Made by a program: the position numbers and the translations under genes. A stretch of DNA of 64,000 nt, from the NCBI RefSeq assembly GCF_002591975.1, contig NZ_NVQE01000007.1:1-64000 (forward strand), given 5' to 3'. Positions within the stretch are counted from its first letter, which is position 1, and each line of letters opens with the position of its first letter. The stretch comes from Mycobacterium neglectum. Lineage in GTDB: Bacteria > Actinomycetota > Actinomycetes > Mycobacteriales > Mycobacteriaceae. The notes beneath the pieces are model-generated. The model was not told the DNA's origin and did not search any database. It was given only the letters and a program-made list of their open reading frames with translations. Of the stretch, positions 25,938-35,792 are shown in pieces.

Positions 25938-28234
25938 AGCTTGGACACCGGGGCGTGGTTGTGCATCAGCTTGACCCGGCCCGCGCTGCCGAAGTCGATC
26001 AGCGACATCGCCGACTCACCGACGCCGGAGACCTCCTCGACGCGTCCGAGGCCGTACTTGTCGTGGTTGACCCGATCGCCTGGCTCGAGCACCAGCAGTG
26101 GCCGCTTGCCTGCGCCGGACCGCATCGGCGACGGTCGCGGCGTGCCGAATCGGCCCGCTCCACTCATCGGCGCGGATAGTGACGGGCCTGGGTCCGTACG
26201 CCGCCAGTCGATCAGATGCTGCGGAATCTCTTTGAGGAAGCGGGATTCCGGATTGAGCATCGGCTGGCCCCATGACGAGCGGACCTTGGCCCGGCTGAGG
26301 TAGAGCCGCTGGCGCGCGCGGGTGATGCCGACGTAGGCCAACCGTCGCTCCTCGGACAGCTCGGTCGGATCGCCCAGCGCCCGCATATGCGGGAACATGC
26401 CGTCCTCCCAGCCAGTCACGAACACGACCGGAAACTCGAGGCCCTTGGCGGTGTGCAGCGTCATCATCGTCACCACACCCGCGCCGTGCTCGGGCAGCTC
26501 GTCGGCGTCGGCGACCAGCGACACCCGCTCCAGGAACTTGGCGAGCACACCGGTATCAGGGATGTCTTCATCCTCGGGCTCGCCGAGCGCCTCCGCATTG
26601 GCCAGATCGGTGCTGAATTCATGTGCGACGCTGACTAATTCGTTGAGGTTGTCGAGCCGCGCGAGATCCTGCGGATCGCTCGAGTTCTCGAGTTCGGTGC
26701 GATAGCCGGTGCGATCGAGCACCGCCTCGACGAGTTCGCCGAGTTCACCGTCGAGACGCCCGCGCAATTCGTCGAGCATCTCGACGAAACCCGCGATGCA
26801 CTTCTCCGAGCGGGAATTCAGCATCGGCACCTTGCCCTCCGCCGCCGCCTGCAGCGAATCGTTGAAGCTGGCGCCGGTGCTCTCGGCATACACCGCGACG
26901 CACGCCTCGGCCCGATCGCCGATCCCGCGACGCGGGGTGTTCAGGATGCGACGCATGCTCACTGAATCGCCGGGGTTGTCCAACACGCGCAGGTAGGCGA
27001 CGATGTCGCGAATCTCCCTGCGCTCGTAAAAACGAACGCCGCCAACGACTTTGTAGGGAATGCCGGCCCGGATGAACACCTCCTCCAGAGCACGCGAGGA
27101 GTTGTTGGTGCGGTAGAAGACCGCGACGTCGTTATAGGTGATATCACCGCGGTCGGAAAGCGTATCGATCTCGCCTGCGACGAAACGCGCCTCGTCGTGC
27201 TCGTTGTCGGCGACGTAACCGACGATCAGCTCACCCTCGCCGGAGTCGGTCCACAGCCGCTTCTCACGGCGGCCGGCGTTGCGCGAGATCACCGAATTGG
27301 CCGCGGACAGGATGTTCTGCGTCGAGCGATAGTTCTGCTCCAGCAGAATCGTTGTGGCGTTGGGGAAGTCGCGTTCGAAGTCCTCGATGTTACGGATGGT
27401 GGCACCACGGAAGGCATAGATGGACTGGTCGGCGTCGCCGACGACACAGAGCTCGGCCGGGTCCACCCCGTCTTCGGTCTCCCTTCCCACGAGCTCACGC
27501 ACCAGGACGTACTGGGCGTGGTTGGTGTCCTGGTACTCGTCGACCAGGATGTGCCGGAACCGCCGCCGGTAATACTGAGCGATCTGCGGAAACGCTTGCA
27601 GCACAGCGACTGTCTCGCCGATGAGATCGTCGAAGTCGAGTGCGTTGGCAGCGCGCAGGCGACGTTGGTACTCCCTGTAGACCTCGGCGATGATGCGCGG
27701 CAGCTCCTCACCGGCCTCCGAAGCTTCGGCCGCCGCCTGTTCGGGACTGACGAGTTCGTTCTTGTGGTTGGAGATGCCGTTGGCCAGCAACCGCGGCGAG
27801 TAGCGCTTGGTGTCCAACCCCATGTCCTTGCCGATCATCAGCAGCAACCGCCGCGAGTCGTCGGCGTCGTAGATCGAGAAGTTCGAATTGAGCCCCGGCA
27901 GCAGCGAGGCCTGGTTGCGCAGGATTCGCACGCACGTGGAGTGGAACGTCGACACCCACATTGATCGAGCGCGCGGGCCTACCAGGTTGACCACCCGCTC
28001 GCGCATTTCGGCGGCGGCCTTGTTGGTGAACGTGATGGCCAGTACCTGCCCGACACCGACCTCGCGGGCGGCGAGCAGATAGGCGATCCGTCGGGTGAGC
28101 ACGGCCGTCTTGCCCGACCCCGCGCCGGCAACGATGAGCAACGGCGTCCCCTCATGCTGCACCGCCTGACGCTGATGGGGGTTCAGCCCGTCGAGCAACT
28201 GTTCGGTCTCGGCGACCGCAGAAGAGATGACCAT
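25934..28234 (-). CDS. uvrD1: UvrD-type SF1 DNA helicase
   Basis: A 766-residue superfamily 1A helicase with all expected motifs: LNPHQRQAV (Q motif), GAGSGKT (Walker A), VDEYQDTN (motif II), DQSIYAFRGA, EQNYRS, VMTLHTAKGLEF-like motif V and the VGITRAR end motif. A 3'-5' ATP-dependent DNA translocase used in excision and end repair; in mycobacteria UvrD1 works with Ku. The start MVISSAVAETEQLLDGL (28234) gives a length close to the known 771 residues; codons open upstream have no homology. Confidence 0.93.
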   Translation of the reverse strand: MVISSAVAETEQLLDGLNPHQRQAVQHEGTPLLIVAGAGSGKTAVLTRRIAYLLAAREVGVGQVLAITFTNKAAAEMRERVVNLVGPRARSMWVSTFHSTCVRILRNQASLLPGLNSNFSIYDADDSRRLLLMIGKDMGLDTKRYSPRLLANGISNHKNELVSPEQAAAEASEAGEELPRIIAEVYREYQRRLRAANALDFDDLIGETVAVLQAFPQIAQYYRRRFRHILVDEYQDTNHAQYVLVRELVGRETEDGVDPAELCVVGDADQSIYAFRGATIRNIEDFERDFPNATTILLEQNYRSTQNILSAANSVISRNAGRREKRLWTDSGEGELIVGYVADNEHDEARFVAGEIDTLSDRGDITYNDVAVFYRTNNSSRALEEVFIRAGIPYKVVGGVRFYERREIRDIVAYLRVLDNPGDSVSMRRILNTPRRGIGDRAEACVAVYAESTGASFNDSLQAAAEGKVPMLNSRSEKCIAGFVEMLDELRGRLDGELGELVEAVLDRTGYRTELENSSDPQDLARLDNLNELVSVAHEFSTDLANAEALGEPEDEDIPDTGVLAKFLERVSLVADADELPEHGAGVVTMMTLHTAKGLEFPVVFVTGWEDGMFPHMRALGDPTELSEERRLAYVGITRARQRLYLSRAKVRSSWGQPMLNPESRFLKEIPQHLIDWRRTDPGPSLSAPMSGAGRFGTPRPSPMRSGAGKRPLLVLEPGDRVNHDKYGLGRVEEVSGVGESAMSLIDFGSAGRVKLMHNHAPVSKL

Positions 28235-28305
28235 TTCATTAACGAACTTACCGCTGCACAGCGACACCTTTGCGTCGGCGTGGCCCTTAGTGGCACACTC
28301 ATTGC

Positions 28306-28365
28306 ATGCTCCTGCAGCAAGGTCGATTTTTCTTCGGGTATCCGCCAGCGGTACCCGTGGTCTAG
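28306..28365 (+). CDS. Phe/Tyr-rich leader peptide of chorismate mutase (attenuator)
   Basis: A 19-codon frame encodes MLLQQGRFFFGYPPAVPVV. Three successive Phe codons (TTT TTC TTC) are followed one codon later by Tyr (TAT), just what a ribosome-stalling sensor of aromatic amino acids needs. It ends 9 bp before a strong hairpin and 108 bp before the chorismate mutase ATG, the enzyme that feeds Phe and Tyr synthesis. No classical ribosome site is obvious, so translation may be leaderless or weak. Confidence 0.65.
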   Translation: MLLQQGRFFFGYPPAVPVV

Positions 28366-28374
28366 CTGCTTCAA

Positions 28375-28408
28375 CGAGCCCCGCGGTCCGCTTCGGATCC
28401 GGGGCTCG
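28375..28408 (+). terminator. Attenuator hairpin ahead of chorismate mutase
   Basis: CGAGCCCCG (28375-28383) and CGGGGCTCG (28400-28408) are perfect 9-bp arms; inside them GGTCCG and CGGATC add six more pairs with one G-U. The T-run after it is poor, as in many mycobacterial terminators. CCGTGG at 28355-28360, within the leader peptide's last codons, can pair with CCGCGG at 28381-28386 and would break this stem, giving an antiterminator alternative. Confidence 0.6.
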
Positions 28409-28473
28409 TCTCGTGTGTGAGGCCCGAAACCGGAGGGATCCGATCTCCACACGACAGAATGCGAGGACAACAA

Positions 28474-28746
28474 ATGACAATTCAAGCGATCGAAGCCGAA
28501 CAGTTGCCAGACATAGACGACCTTCGCCAGGAAATCGACCGGTTGGATGCGGCGATCCTGGAAGCCGTGAAGCGCCGCACCGAGGTGTCCAAGCTCATCG
28601 GTAGGGCCCGAATGGCGTCCGGTGGCACCCGCCTGGTGCACAGCCGTGAGATGAAGGTCATCGAGCGTTACAGCGAACTGGGGCCCGAGGGCAAAGACCT
28701 GGCGATGCTGCTGCTGCGCCTGGGTCGCGGCCGCCTCGGCCACTAG
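28474..28746 (+). CDS. Cytosolic chorismate mutase (AroQ-delta type, Rv0948c-like)
   Basis: A 90-residue all-helical chorismate mutase converting chorismate to prephenate, the branch point to Phe and Tyr. LRQEIDRLDAAILEAVKRRTEVSK supplies the first helix with its Arg and Lys ligands, and SREMKVIERYSELG the second active-site segment. The C-terminus RLGRGRLGH matches the actinobacterial form that is activated by binding DAHP synthase. The ATG at 28474 follows GAGGACAACAA. Regulation is probably through the leader and hairpin upstream. Confidence 0.92.
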   Translation: MTIQAIEAEQLPDIDDLRQEIDRLDAAILEAVKRRTEVSKLIGRARMASGGTRLVHSREMKVIERYSELGPEGKDLAMLLLRLGRGRLGH

Positions 28747-28749
28747 GAC

Positions 28750-30723
28750 TCAGCGCAGCGCGTCGGTCAGCCAGGGCGTCAACCACTTCACCGCTTGCGG
28801 CGTCGGGTGCACCCCGTCACTGCGCATCCGGATGCCGTCGACCCAGTTGGTGTAGACACCTCGCGGTCCGAGCTTGTCATTCAGATCGAGCACCTCGACG
28901 TTCTTGCGTGGCTTGGCGACGCTGCGCAACAACGCGTTCCACTCGTCTACGCGATCGGGATCGTCTTCGGGATACAGGCTGCCGTCCGGCTTTTCGGCAC
29001 GCCGGTTGTACGGCTCGGTGGTGACGACGATCCGCGCTCCAGTCGCACCGAGGATGTCGAGCGCACGGTTGAGTTCGCCGCGCAGATAGTCCTCGTAACC
29101 GGTCTCCAGGATGTCCGTCCAGACACCCTCGTTCATCCGGTCGACGACCTCCCAGCGGCCGACGATCAGCAGCACCACATCGGGCCGGTCATGGTTGATG
29201 CGCTGTGACCACCGACTGGGCCAGGCGTCGCATTCGGGCTTCTGATTCAGCGTCTGGCCGACATATCGGTAGGGGCCGCCGCGGGCGATGCCGCACCCGA
29301 TCGTCGTGTAGTTGGTGAACGCAAGTCCCGGCGTCGGCGGCAGGTACCGCATCATCGTCCACGCGACCGAGTCGCCGAACACCGCGACAGTCCGGGTTCC
29401 CGGATCGTGCGCGGTCGGTTTGCGGACCTCGACGGGGACCTCCGGCGCGACCAGCGCGGCCGAATCGATCGGCGGGCCCTGCACCACCTCGGGTTTCACA
29501 CCCACCGGCAGCACCGTCATCGTCACCACGGCGGCAGTCGCGACCGTCGCACCCGCCAGCGGCAGCATCGGCACGAACATCGGCCGCCACCGTCGGACCG
29601 GCTGCTCCAGCAGCCACCACGACGCCGCGGCCAGCGCCACCGTCGCAGCGCAGCGCAGCGCGAAGAGCGGCCAGCCGGACAGTCCCGTACGTTCACCATT
29701 GAGCGCCAGGAAGACCGGCCAGTGCCACAGATATACGCCGTAGGAGATCGCGCCCAGCCACACCAGCGGTCCCCACGCCAGGGCGCGGGCGACGGGTCCC
29801 TCCTGCTCCAACGCCACCGGTGCGACGACGAGAACGGCCGCGATCGCCACGGTGATCAGCAGACCGCTGCGGAAATCGCTGACGCTGCCGGTCGCATAGT
29901 GCGCCGCCGCGCCCAACACCGCCACGCCGATGAACGGCAGAATCCGCGCGACGATGTGGCCCCAGCGCGTCCGGATCAGCGTGCCGCCGTCGTTGAGCAC
30001 CGACCAGTCCCGAACCAGCAGCGCGGCCGCCGCGGACCCCACCAACAACGCCTGCGCGCGACTGTCGGTGCCGAAGTAGACCCGATTCAGCGTCGAGTCG
30101 GTGGTGAGCACGATCGCCGCGGTCGCCGAGGCGATGACGCCGACAATGGACAGCACGAAGACGGCCAATCGCAGCCGGGCCCAGAACAGCGCGGCGACAC
30201 CGATGAGCAGCAGGGGCCACAGCAGGTAGTACTGCTCCTCGACCCCGAGCGACCACGTGTGCTGCAGCGGCGACGGTGGAGCACCCTGCGCGAAGTAGTC
30301 GGCGCGCTGGGCGACGAAGGCCCAGTTGGATATCCACAAGAAGGAGGCGACGGCGTCGTCGCGCAGCGATGCCGTGGACTCGGGCGAGAACAGATCACGG
30401 GCGGCGACCACCACGAGCACCATCACAAGCAGCGCGGGCAGCAATCGGCGGGCGCGCCGGATCCAGAAATCGCCGAGGCGGATCTGCGCGGTGCGACGGT
30501 GCTCGTCGAGCAGCAGCGAGGTGATCAGGAATCCGCTGAGCACGAAGAACACATCGACGCCGAGGAAGCCGCCGGACAGCCCCGGAATGCCGCCGTGGTC
30601 GGCCAGCACCAACGCGACCGCGACGGCGCGGATGCCGTCCAACGCGGGAATTCCGCGGTGACGATGGACGGCTCTCACTGCCGAAATCTTGCCCGCGCGG
30701 GTAGACGCGAAAGTCCCCGACAC
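28750..30723 (-). CDS. Acyltransferase-3/SGNH fusion (OafA-like membrane O-acyltransferase)
   Basis: A 657-residue protein with about ten transmembrane helices in residues 25-400 (acyltransferase-3 domain: LDGIRAVAVALVLADHGG, GGFLGVDVFFVLSGFLIT) and a C-terminal extracytoplasmic SGNH domain with block I GDSVAW and the DxxH block DGVHPT. Such proteins carry acyl groups across the membrane onto cell-wall glycans. It lies 3 bp from the chorismate mutase stop (convergent). The start could also be the GTG at 30678. Confidence 0.87.
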   Translation of the reverse strand: MSGTFASTRAGKISAVRAVHRHRGIPALDGIRAVAVALVLADHGGIPGLSGGFLGVDVFFVLSGFLITSLLLDEHRRTAQIRLGDFWIRRARRLLPALLVMVLVVVAARDLFSPESTASLRDDAVASFLWISNWAFVAQRADYFAQGAPPSPLQHTWSLGVEEQYYLLWPLLLIGVAALFWARLRLAVFVLSIVGVIASATAAIVLTTDSTLNRVYFGTDSRAQALLVGSAAAALLVRDWSVLNDGGTLIRTRWGHIVARILPFIGVAVLGAAAHYATGSVSDFRSGLLITVAIAAVLVVAPVALEQEGPVARALAWGPLVWLGAISYGVYLWHWPVFLALNGERTGLSGWPLFALRCAATVALAAASWWLLEQPVRRWRPMFVPMLPLAGATVATAAVVTMTVLPVGVKPEVVQGPPIDSAALVAPEVPVEVRKPTAHDPGTRTVAVFGDSVAWTMMRYLPPTPGLAFTNYTTIGCGIARGGPYRYVGQTLNQKPECDAWPSRWSQRINHDRPDVVLLIVGRWEVVDRMNEGVWTDILETGYEDYLRGELNRALDILGATGARIVVTTEPYNRRAEKPDGSLYPEDDPDRVDEWNALLRSVAKPRKNVEVLDLNDKLGPRGVYTNWVDGIRMRSDGVHPTPQAVKWLTPWLTDALR

Positions 30724-30752
30724 GCCGACGAAAAGGGGGCCTTTTGCGACTC

Positions 30753-30773
30753 GCTCCCACCTTCGGTGTGAGC
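30753..30773 (-). terminator. Probable terminator of the aldehyde dehydrogenase gene
   Basis: GCTCCCACC and GGTGTGAGC pair with a single mismatch around a three-base loop, just downstream of the gene ending at 30791 on the minus strand. No T-run follows directly. Confidence 0.45.
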
Positions 30774-30790
30774 CCAGCGCGAGAGCGGCG

Positions 30791-32239
30791 TTACTTGGTC
30801 AGTGCGATGTACTTCACGTCGAGGTATTCCTCGATGCCCTCCGAGCCGCCTTCGCGGCCGAATCCGGATTCCTTGATGCCGCCGAACGGCGCGGCGGGGT
30901 CGGAGATCACGCCGCGGTTGATGCCGACCATGCCGGCCTGGACTCCCTCGGCGACGCGCAGCGCGCGGTCCAGCGACTGCGTGTAGACGTAGGCCGCCAA
31001 GCCGTACTCGGTGTTGTTGGCGGCGGCGATGCCCTCCTCCTCGGTGTCGAAGCCGGTGATCGGCGCGACGGGCCCGAACACCTCCTCCTTGAGGATGCGG
31101 GCGTCGGCGGGCACATCGGCCAGAACCGTCGCCGGGTAGAAGTTCCCGGGGCCGCCGGGGGCGACACCGCCGACCGCAACTGTCGCACCGCGCGACACCG
31201 CGTCGGACACCAGATCCTCGACGGTCGCGACCTGCTTGGCATTGATCAGCGGGCCCAGCGTCGATGACTCGTCGGTGCCCTTGCCGAGCGTGAATTCGCT
31301 CATCCGCTTGACGAGCTTGTCGGTGAACTCCTCCCGCACCGCGTTTGCGACGTGGAAGCGGTTGGCCGCGGTGCACGCCTCGCCGCCGTTGCGCATCTTG
31401 GCCAGGATCGCGCCGTCGACCGCGGCATCCACGTCGGCGTCGTCGAACACGATGAACGGCGCGTTGCCACCGAGCTCCATGGACGTGCGTAGCAGTTTGT
31501 CGGCCGACTGCTTCACCAGCGCCTTCCCGACGCCGGTCGATCCGGTGAACGTCAGCTTGCGAAGCCGGCCGTCGTTGATCAGCGCCTCGGTGACCGGGCC
31601 GGGGCTGCTCGTCGGCAGCACCGACAGCACGCCCTTGGGCAGGCCCGCCTCGCCCATCAGCTTGGCGAGCAGCAGCATCGTCAGCGGCGTCTCCTGGGCC
31701 GGTTTGACGATCATCGTGCAGCCGGCCGCGAATGCCGGGCCGATCTTGCGGGTGCCCATCGCCAGCGGGAAGTTCCACGGCGTAATGGCGTAGCACGGCC
31801 CCACCGGCTGTTTCGTCACGAGGATGCGCCCGGTGCCCGCCGGGCTCGGCGTGAAGCGGCCGGCGATGCGCACCGCTTCCTCGGCGAACCAGCGGAAGAA
31901 CTCCGAGCCGTACTTGACCTCACCCATGCTCTCCGGAAGCACCTTGCCCATCTCCAGGGTCATCAAGGTGGCGAGGTCTTCGGCGCGTTCGGTGATCGTC
32001 TCGAACACCGAGCGCAGGATCTCGCCGCGCTCGCGGGGCGCAGTGGCGGCCCAATCGGCCTGCACGGCGCACGCGGCGTCCAGGGCGGCGACGGCATCCT
32101 CGGGTGTCGCGTTGGCAACCGAGACCAACACGTTGTCGTCGGACGGGTCGAGTACGTCGAATGTCGAGGAACCTTTGCGCTCCTCGCCCCCGATCCACAG
32201 ACCGGTGGGCACAGACGACAGCAGCTTGGCGGTATCCAT
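30791..32239 (-). CDS. NAD(P)-dependent succinate-semialdehyde dehydrogenase-like enzyme
   Basis: A 482-residue aldehyde dehydrogenase. The catalytic Glu lies in MELGGNAPF and the nucleophile Cys in [12 protein letters not shown] near residue 289; the cofactor loop is [11 protein letters not shown] and PWNFPLA contributes the conserved Asn. Overall resemblance is to the GabD branch, which oxidises succinate semialdehyde to succinate, and proximity to sucCD is at least compatible with TCA feeding. It is divergent from pgi with 48 bp between starts. Substrate assignment is moderate. Confidence 0.8.
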   Translation of the reverse strand: MDTAKLLSSVPTGLWIGGEERKGSSTFDVLDPSDDNVLVSVANATPEDAVAALDAACAVQADWAATAPRERGEILRSVFETITERAEDLATLMTLEMGKVLPESMGEVKYGSEFFRWFAEEAVRIAGRFTPSPAGTGRILVTKQPVGPCYAITPWNFPLAMGTRKIGPAFAAGCTMIVKPAQETPLTMLLLAKLMGEAGLPKGVLSVLPTSSPGPVTEALINDGRLRKLTFTGSTGVGKALVKQSADKLLRTSMELGGNAPFIVFDDADVDAAVDGAILAKMRNGGEACTAANRFHVANAVREEFTDKLVKRMSEFTLGKGTDESSTLGPLINAKQVATVEDLVSDAVSRGATVAVGGVAPGGPGNFYPATVLADVPADARILKEEVFGPVAPITGFDTEEEGIAAANNTEYGLAAYVYTQSLDRALRVAEGVQAGMVGINRGVISDPAAPFGGIKESGFGREGGSEGIEEYLDVKYIALTK

Positions 32240-32287
32240 TACTCCCTCTTACACCTTTGGACATTTGGCCGCATTAGTGTCGGCTAC

Positions 32288-33967
32288 ATGACCGCCGATA
32301 CATCGCAGATTCCCGACATCACCACCACTGCCGCATGGCAGGCCCTGCAACGGCATCACGACGATATCGGCAACGAACACTTACGCGTGTTCTTCCACGA
32401 AGACCCGGCTCGCGGGACAGAACTGGTGCTGACCGTCGGCGATCTCTACATCGACTACAGCAAGCACCGCGTCACCCGCGAGACGCTGGCGCTGTTGGTC
32501 GACCTGGCCCGCGTGGCAGGTTTGGAGCAGCGCCGCGACGCGATGTTCTCCGGTGTGCACATCAACACTTCGGAGGATCGCGCGGTGCTGCACACCGCCC
32601 TGCGCTTGCCGCGCGGTGCCGAGCTGTCAGTCGACGGCCAGAACGTCGTCTCCGACGTTCACGGGGTGCTCGACAAGATGGGCGACTTCACCGACCGGCT
32701 GCGCAGCGGCGAGTGGACCGGTGCGACCGGCGAGCGGATCACGACCGTCGTCAACATCGGGATCGGTGGTTCGGATCTCGGCCCGGCGATGGTCACCCTC
32801 GGCCTGCGCCACTACGCCGACGCGGGCATCTCGGCACGGTTCGTATCCAACGTCGATCCCGCCGACCTGGTGGCCAAGCTCGACGGACTCGACCCGGCCA
32901 CAACGCTTTTCATCGTCGCGTCCAAGACGTTCTCGACACTTGAGACGCTGACGAATGCGACAGCCGCGCGGCGTTGGCTGATTGAAGGACTCGGCGGCGG
33001 TGCCGGACAGGACGCCGTGTCGAAACACTTCGTGGCGGTGTCGACGAACGAGAAGCTCGTCGACGACTTCGGCATCAACACCGAGAACATGTTCGGCTTC
33101 TGGGATTGGGTCGGCGGCCGCTATTCCGTCGACAGCGCGATCGGCCTTTCGGTGATGGCCGTCATCGGCCGAGAGCGGTTCGCGGAGTTCCTATCCGGGT
33201 TCCACATCGTCGACGAGCACTTCCGCACGGCGCCGCTGGAAGCCAACGCGCCAGTGCTGCTCGGCCTGATCGGGCTCTGGTACAACGAGTTCTTCGGAGC
33301 GGAAACCCGTGCGGTGCTGCCGTATTCGAACGATCTGTCGCGGTTCGCGGCCTACCTGCAGCAGCTCACCATGGAATCCAACGGCAAGTCTGTGCGCGCC
33401 GACGGCTCACCGGTGACGACCAGCACCGGCGAGATCTTCTGGGGCGAGCCCGGAACCAATGGCCAGCACGCGTTCTACCAACTGTTGCATCAGGGCACCC
33501 GGCTGGTACCCGCCGATTTCCTCGGGTTCTCCCAGCCGACCGATGACCTGGCGACCGCCGACGGCACGGGCAGTATGCACGACCTGTTGATGAGCAACTT
33601 TTTCGCCCAGACCCAGGTGCTGGCGTTCGGCAAGACCGCCGAGGAGATCTCGGCCGAGGGCACGCCGCCGGAAGTGGTCCCGCACAAGGTGATGCCGGGC
33701 AACCGGCCCAGCACATCGATCTTGGCCACCAAGCTGACGCCGTCAGCGCTGGGCCAGTTGATCGCCCTCTACGAGCACCAGGTCTTCACCGAGGGCGTCA
33801 TCTGGGGCATCGACTCGTTCGACCAGTGGGGTGTGGAGCTGGGCAAGACCCAGGCCAAGGCGCTGCTTCCGGTGCTCACCGGCGACGACTCCCCCGCTGA
33901 GCAGTCGGACTCCTCGACCGACGCCCTCGTAAGGCATTACCGCGCGGAGCGCGGTAGATCGGCATGA
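32288..33967 (+). CDS. pgi: Glucose-6-phosphate isomerase
   Basis: A 559-residue Pgi with [13 protein letters not shown], the signature [14 protein letters not shown] and the catalytic Glu/His segments ([23 protein letters not shown]). It interconverts glucose-6-phosphate and fructose-6-phosphate in the cytosol. The start ATG at 32288 follows closely on the divergent dehydrogenase gene, so promoters of both lie in a very short interval. Position agrees with Rv0946c. Confidence 0.96.
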   Translation: MTADTSQIPDITTTAAWQALQRHHDDIGNEHLRVFFHEDPARGTELVLTVGDLYIDYSKHRVTRETLALLVDLARVAGLEQRRDAMFSGVHINTSEDRAVLHTALRLPRGAELSVDGQNVVSDVHGVLDKMGDFTDRLRSGEWTGATGERITTVVNIGIGGSDLGPAMVTLGLRHYADAGISARFVSNVDPADLVAKLDGLDPATTLFIVASKTFSTLETLTNATAARRWLIEGLGGGAGQDAVSKHFVAVSTNEKLVDDFGINTENMFGFWDWVGGRYSVDSAIGLSVMAVIGRERFAEFLSGFHIVDEHFRTAPLEANAPVLLGLIGLWYNEFFGAETRAVLPYSNDLSRFAAYLQQLTMESNGKSVRADGSPVTTSTGEIFWGEPGTNGQHAFYQLLHQGTRLVPADFLGFSQPTDDLATADGTGSMHDLLMSNFFAQTQVLAFGKTAEEISAEGTPPEVVPHKVMPGNRPSTSILATKLTPSALGQLIALYEHQVFTEGVIWGIDSFDQWGVELGKTQAKALLPVLTGDDSPAEQSDSSTDALVRHYRAERGRSA

Positions 33968-33982
33968 GCCGCGCGGCAGGCG

Positions 33983-34564
33983 TCATCGCGCCGGAATCAC
34001 GATGGCGAGGATGGTGTCGATGAGTTCTTCGGCGGTGGTGTGCCATTTGTCGGTATGCAGGAGGCCACTGGCCTCCAGGCCTGCGGCACCGTGCGCTTCG
34101 GTCAGAAGGATGGCCGCATAGCGCTCGGCATTCTGTTCGCCGACGACTCCGGAGACGATGATGGAGAACTCGGTGCAACCGCGCTGCGCGGCCCGAACCA
34201 CTGCTGACGGGTCTCCTGCTGGTGCGGTGAACATCAGCTGATAGAGGTGCGGCTGCGCGCGGCTGAGAGCGATGAGGCTGCCGAGCGCTGCACGCAGCTT
34301 CTCAGCGGGTTCACGTCGCGAGTCTGTCTCTAGCGCGTGCATGTGATCGCCGATACGCTCCCAGCCTTCGGCGGCGATTGCGGTCAGCAGCGTTTCTTTG
34401 TTGGCGAAGTGCCGGTACGGCGCGCCGCGGGTTACGCCTGCGCGTGCCCCCACCTCACGCAGCGTCATCGCGCCGGGTCCTCCACTGTCGAGTAGTTCGG
34501 CGGCGGCGTCGAGCAGGGCGCGGCGGGTGGCGGCAGCGGATTCGGTGCGGCTCATGACCGACAT
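33983..34564 (-). CDS. TetR-family repressor of the adjacent SDR
   Basis: A 193-residue TetR regulator: N-terminal helix-turn-helix (MTLREVGARAGVTRGAPYRHFANKETLLTA, about residues 33-62) and a C-terminal WHG-type ligand domain. It is divergent from an SDR gene 41 bp away, and a duplicated palindromic site lies in and beside the gap, so autoregulation plus SDR control is likely. It converges on pgi with 15 bp between stops. Ligand unknown. Confidence 0.88.
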   Translation of the reverse strand: MSVMSRTESAAATRRALLDAAAELLDSGGPGAMTLREVGARAGVTRGAPYRHFANKETLLTAIAAEGWERIGDHMHALETDSRREPAEKLRAALGSLIALSRAQPHLYQLMFTAPAGDPSAVVRAAQRGCTEFSIIVSGVVGEQNAERYAAILLTEAHGAAGLEASGLLHTDKWHTTAEELIDTILAIVIPAR

Positions 34565-34571
34565 CTTATGT

Positions 34572-34624
34572 TGACGCTGTCATCTGAAAGTGTAGCCTTG
34601 GCTAGATGACGACGTCATCTGAAA
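34572..34624. promoter_or_regulatory. Duplicated TetR operator between TetR and SDR genes
   Basis: TGACGCTGTCATCTGAAA (34572-34589) and TGACGACGTCATCTGAAA (34607-34624) are identical at 16 of 18 bases, 35 bp apart in the same orientation. Each holds a TGAC-N3-GTCA palindrome. The first lies just before the TetR start (34564), the second overlaps the first codons of the SDR. Confidence 0.65.
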
Positions 34625-35532
34625 TTCAAGAGCTTGCCATCGTCACCGGAGCGTCCACGGGCATGGGCGCGGCTACCGCACGCGAGCTGGCGCGGCGCAA
34701 GTTTCATGTCCTCGCCGGTGTCCGGCGCGACCAGGACGCCAACGCCATTCGGGGACCGGGTGTCGAACCGGTGATCCTCGACATCACCAATGCGGACCAC
34801 ATCCGTTCGTTGGTCCATCGGGTGCAAAGCGATCCGCAGGGCCGAGCCGTCCGCGCACTGGTGAATAACGCCGCCGTCCAAGCCAACGTGCCGGTCGAGG
34901 TCTTCGCAATCAACGAATGGCGACGAATGTTCGAGGTCAACCTCTTCGGACACGTCGCCATGACCCAGGCATTGCTGCCGGCCCTGATCCGCAGTAGGGG
35001 TCGCGTGATCAACATCAGCTCCGTGGGCGGCAAGGTCGCCATGGCCACCTACGGCCCATACGCCGCGACGAAGTTCGCGCTCGAGGCGGTCAGCGATTCG
35101 TTACGACGAGAGATGGCACCGCTGGGCGTCGGGGTGGTCGTGATCGAACCAGGCGCGGTGCGCACCGAAATGCTCGACAGGGCGATCGCCACCGCCGACA
35201 AGTTGGTGTCGGCCATGACACCGGAGCAGAACCAGCGCTACGGCCCGTTGGTGCACGCCGTCAACTCGCAGGCCGCGTCGTCCACCAAGTCCGGCTTGTC
35301 GGCAGACGCCGCGGCCAGAGTGGTCGCCAAAGCGGTGACTGCCAGCAAGCCGCGTACTCGCTACACGATCGGCCGCGAAGCCGCAGTGATCCGATTAGTG
35401 GGCTTAATGCCTGACCGGACACTGGACCGCATCCTTAGCGCCGCCCTTCGGCCTCACTATCCGAAGGGCAGCAAAGACCACAGCATTGCTACCGCTGGCC
35501 ACCAAGTCCGCGATCATCACCACCCCGAATGA
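34606..35532 (+). CDS. Short-chain dehydrogenase/reductase
   Basis: A 308-residue classical SDR with VTGASTGMGAATA (cofactor loop), the NNAAVQ strand, catalytic Ser in INISSVGGK and the YAATK catalytic Tyr/Lys. The C-terminal 30 residues are His-rich and polar, longer than usual. It is regulated presumably by the divergent TetR, whose operator overlaps the start codon. Substrate not predictable. Confidence 0.86.
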   Translation: MTTSSEIQELAIVTGASTGMGAATARELARRKFHVLAGVRRDQDANAIRGPGVEPVILDITNADHIRSLVHRVQSDPQGRAVRALVNNAAVQANVPVEVFAINEWRRMFEVNLFGHVAMTQALLPALIRSRGRVINISSVGGKVAMATYGPYAATKFALEAVSDSLRREMAPLGVGVVVIEPGAVRTEMLDRAIATADKLVSAMTPEQNQRYGPLVHAVNSQAASSTKSGLSADAAARVVAKAVTASKPRTRYTIGREAAVIRLVGLMPDRTLDRILSAALRPHYPKGSKDHSIATAGHQVRDHHHPE

Positions 35533-35733
35533 AACGACAACCACGAATTGGGCGACGCGGCAGGCACTTTGGACGCCATAATTGAGCACTGTACGGCCCA
35601 AGTTCGAGACCTTTCCCATGAGCGGCGTCAACAACGCCATCTCCCGCGTGCACTCGGGGAAAGTGCGATATCGGCCGTCGTAGCAACGCATTGGAGGATC
35701 GTGCGGCCGGCCTTCATTTGGCCGCTCGGCGTA

Positions 35734-35786
35734 GCGACTTCGGTGCGCCGACGATCGCTGAGCGAACGTAGGCGCACCGAAATCGC
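35734..35786. terminator. Bidirectional hairpin between convergent genes
   Basis: TTCGGTGCGCC (35739-35749) and GGCGCACCGAA (35771-35781) are perfect 11-bp arms, flanked by a further GCGA/TCGC pairing, with a smaller TCGC/GCGA stem in the loop. It sits between the SDR stop (35532) and the convergent membrane-protein stop (35793). The rest of the 35533-35733 interval shows no gene I can support. Confidence 0.6.
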
Positions 35787-35792
35787 GCGTAG

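Noticed and set aside
29407-30771. 454-codon plus-strand frame opposite the acyltransferase
   Set aside because: Extremely rich in Arg, Gln, His and Asp, the usual antisense of a hydrophobic membrane protein.
35404-35640. Possible 78-residue minus-strand membrane protein
   Set aside because: A hydrophobic stretch is present, but it overlaps the SDR gene by 129 bp, has only a weak ribosome site and no recognisable family; evidence was too thin to list.
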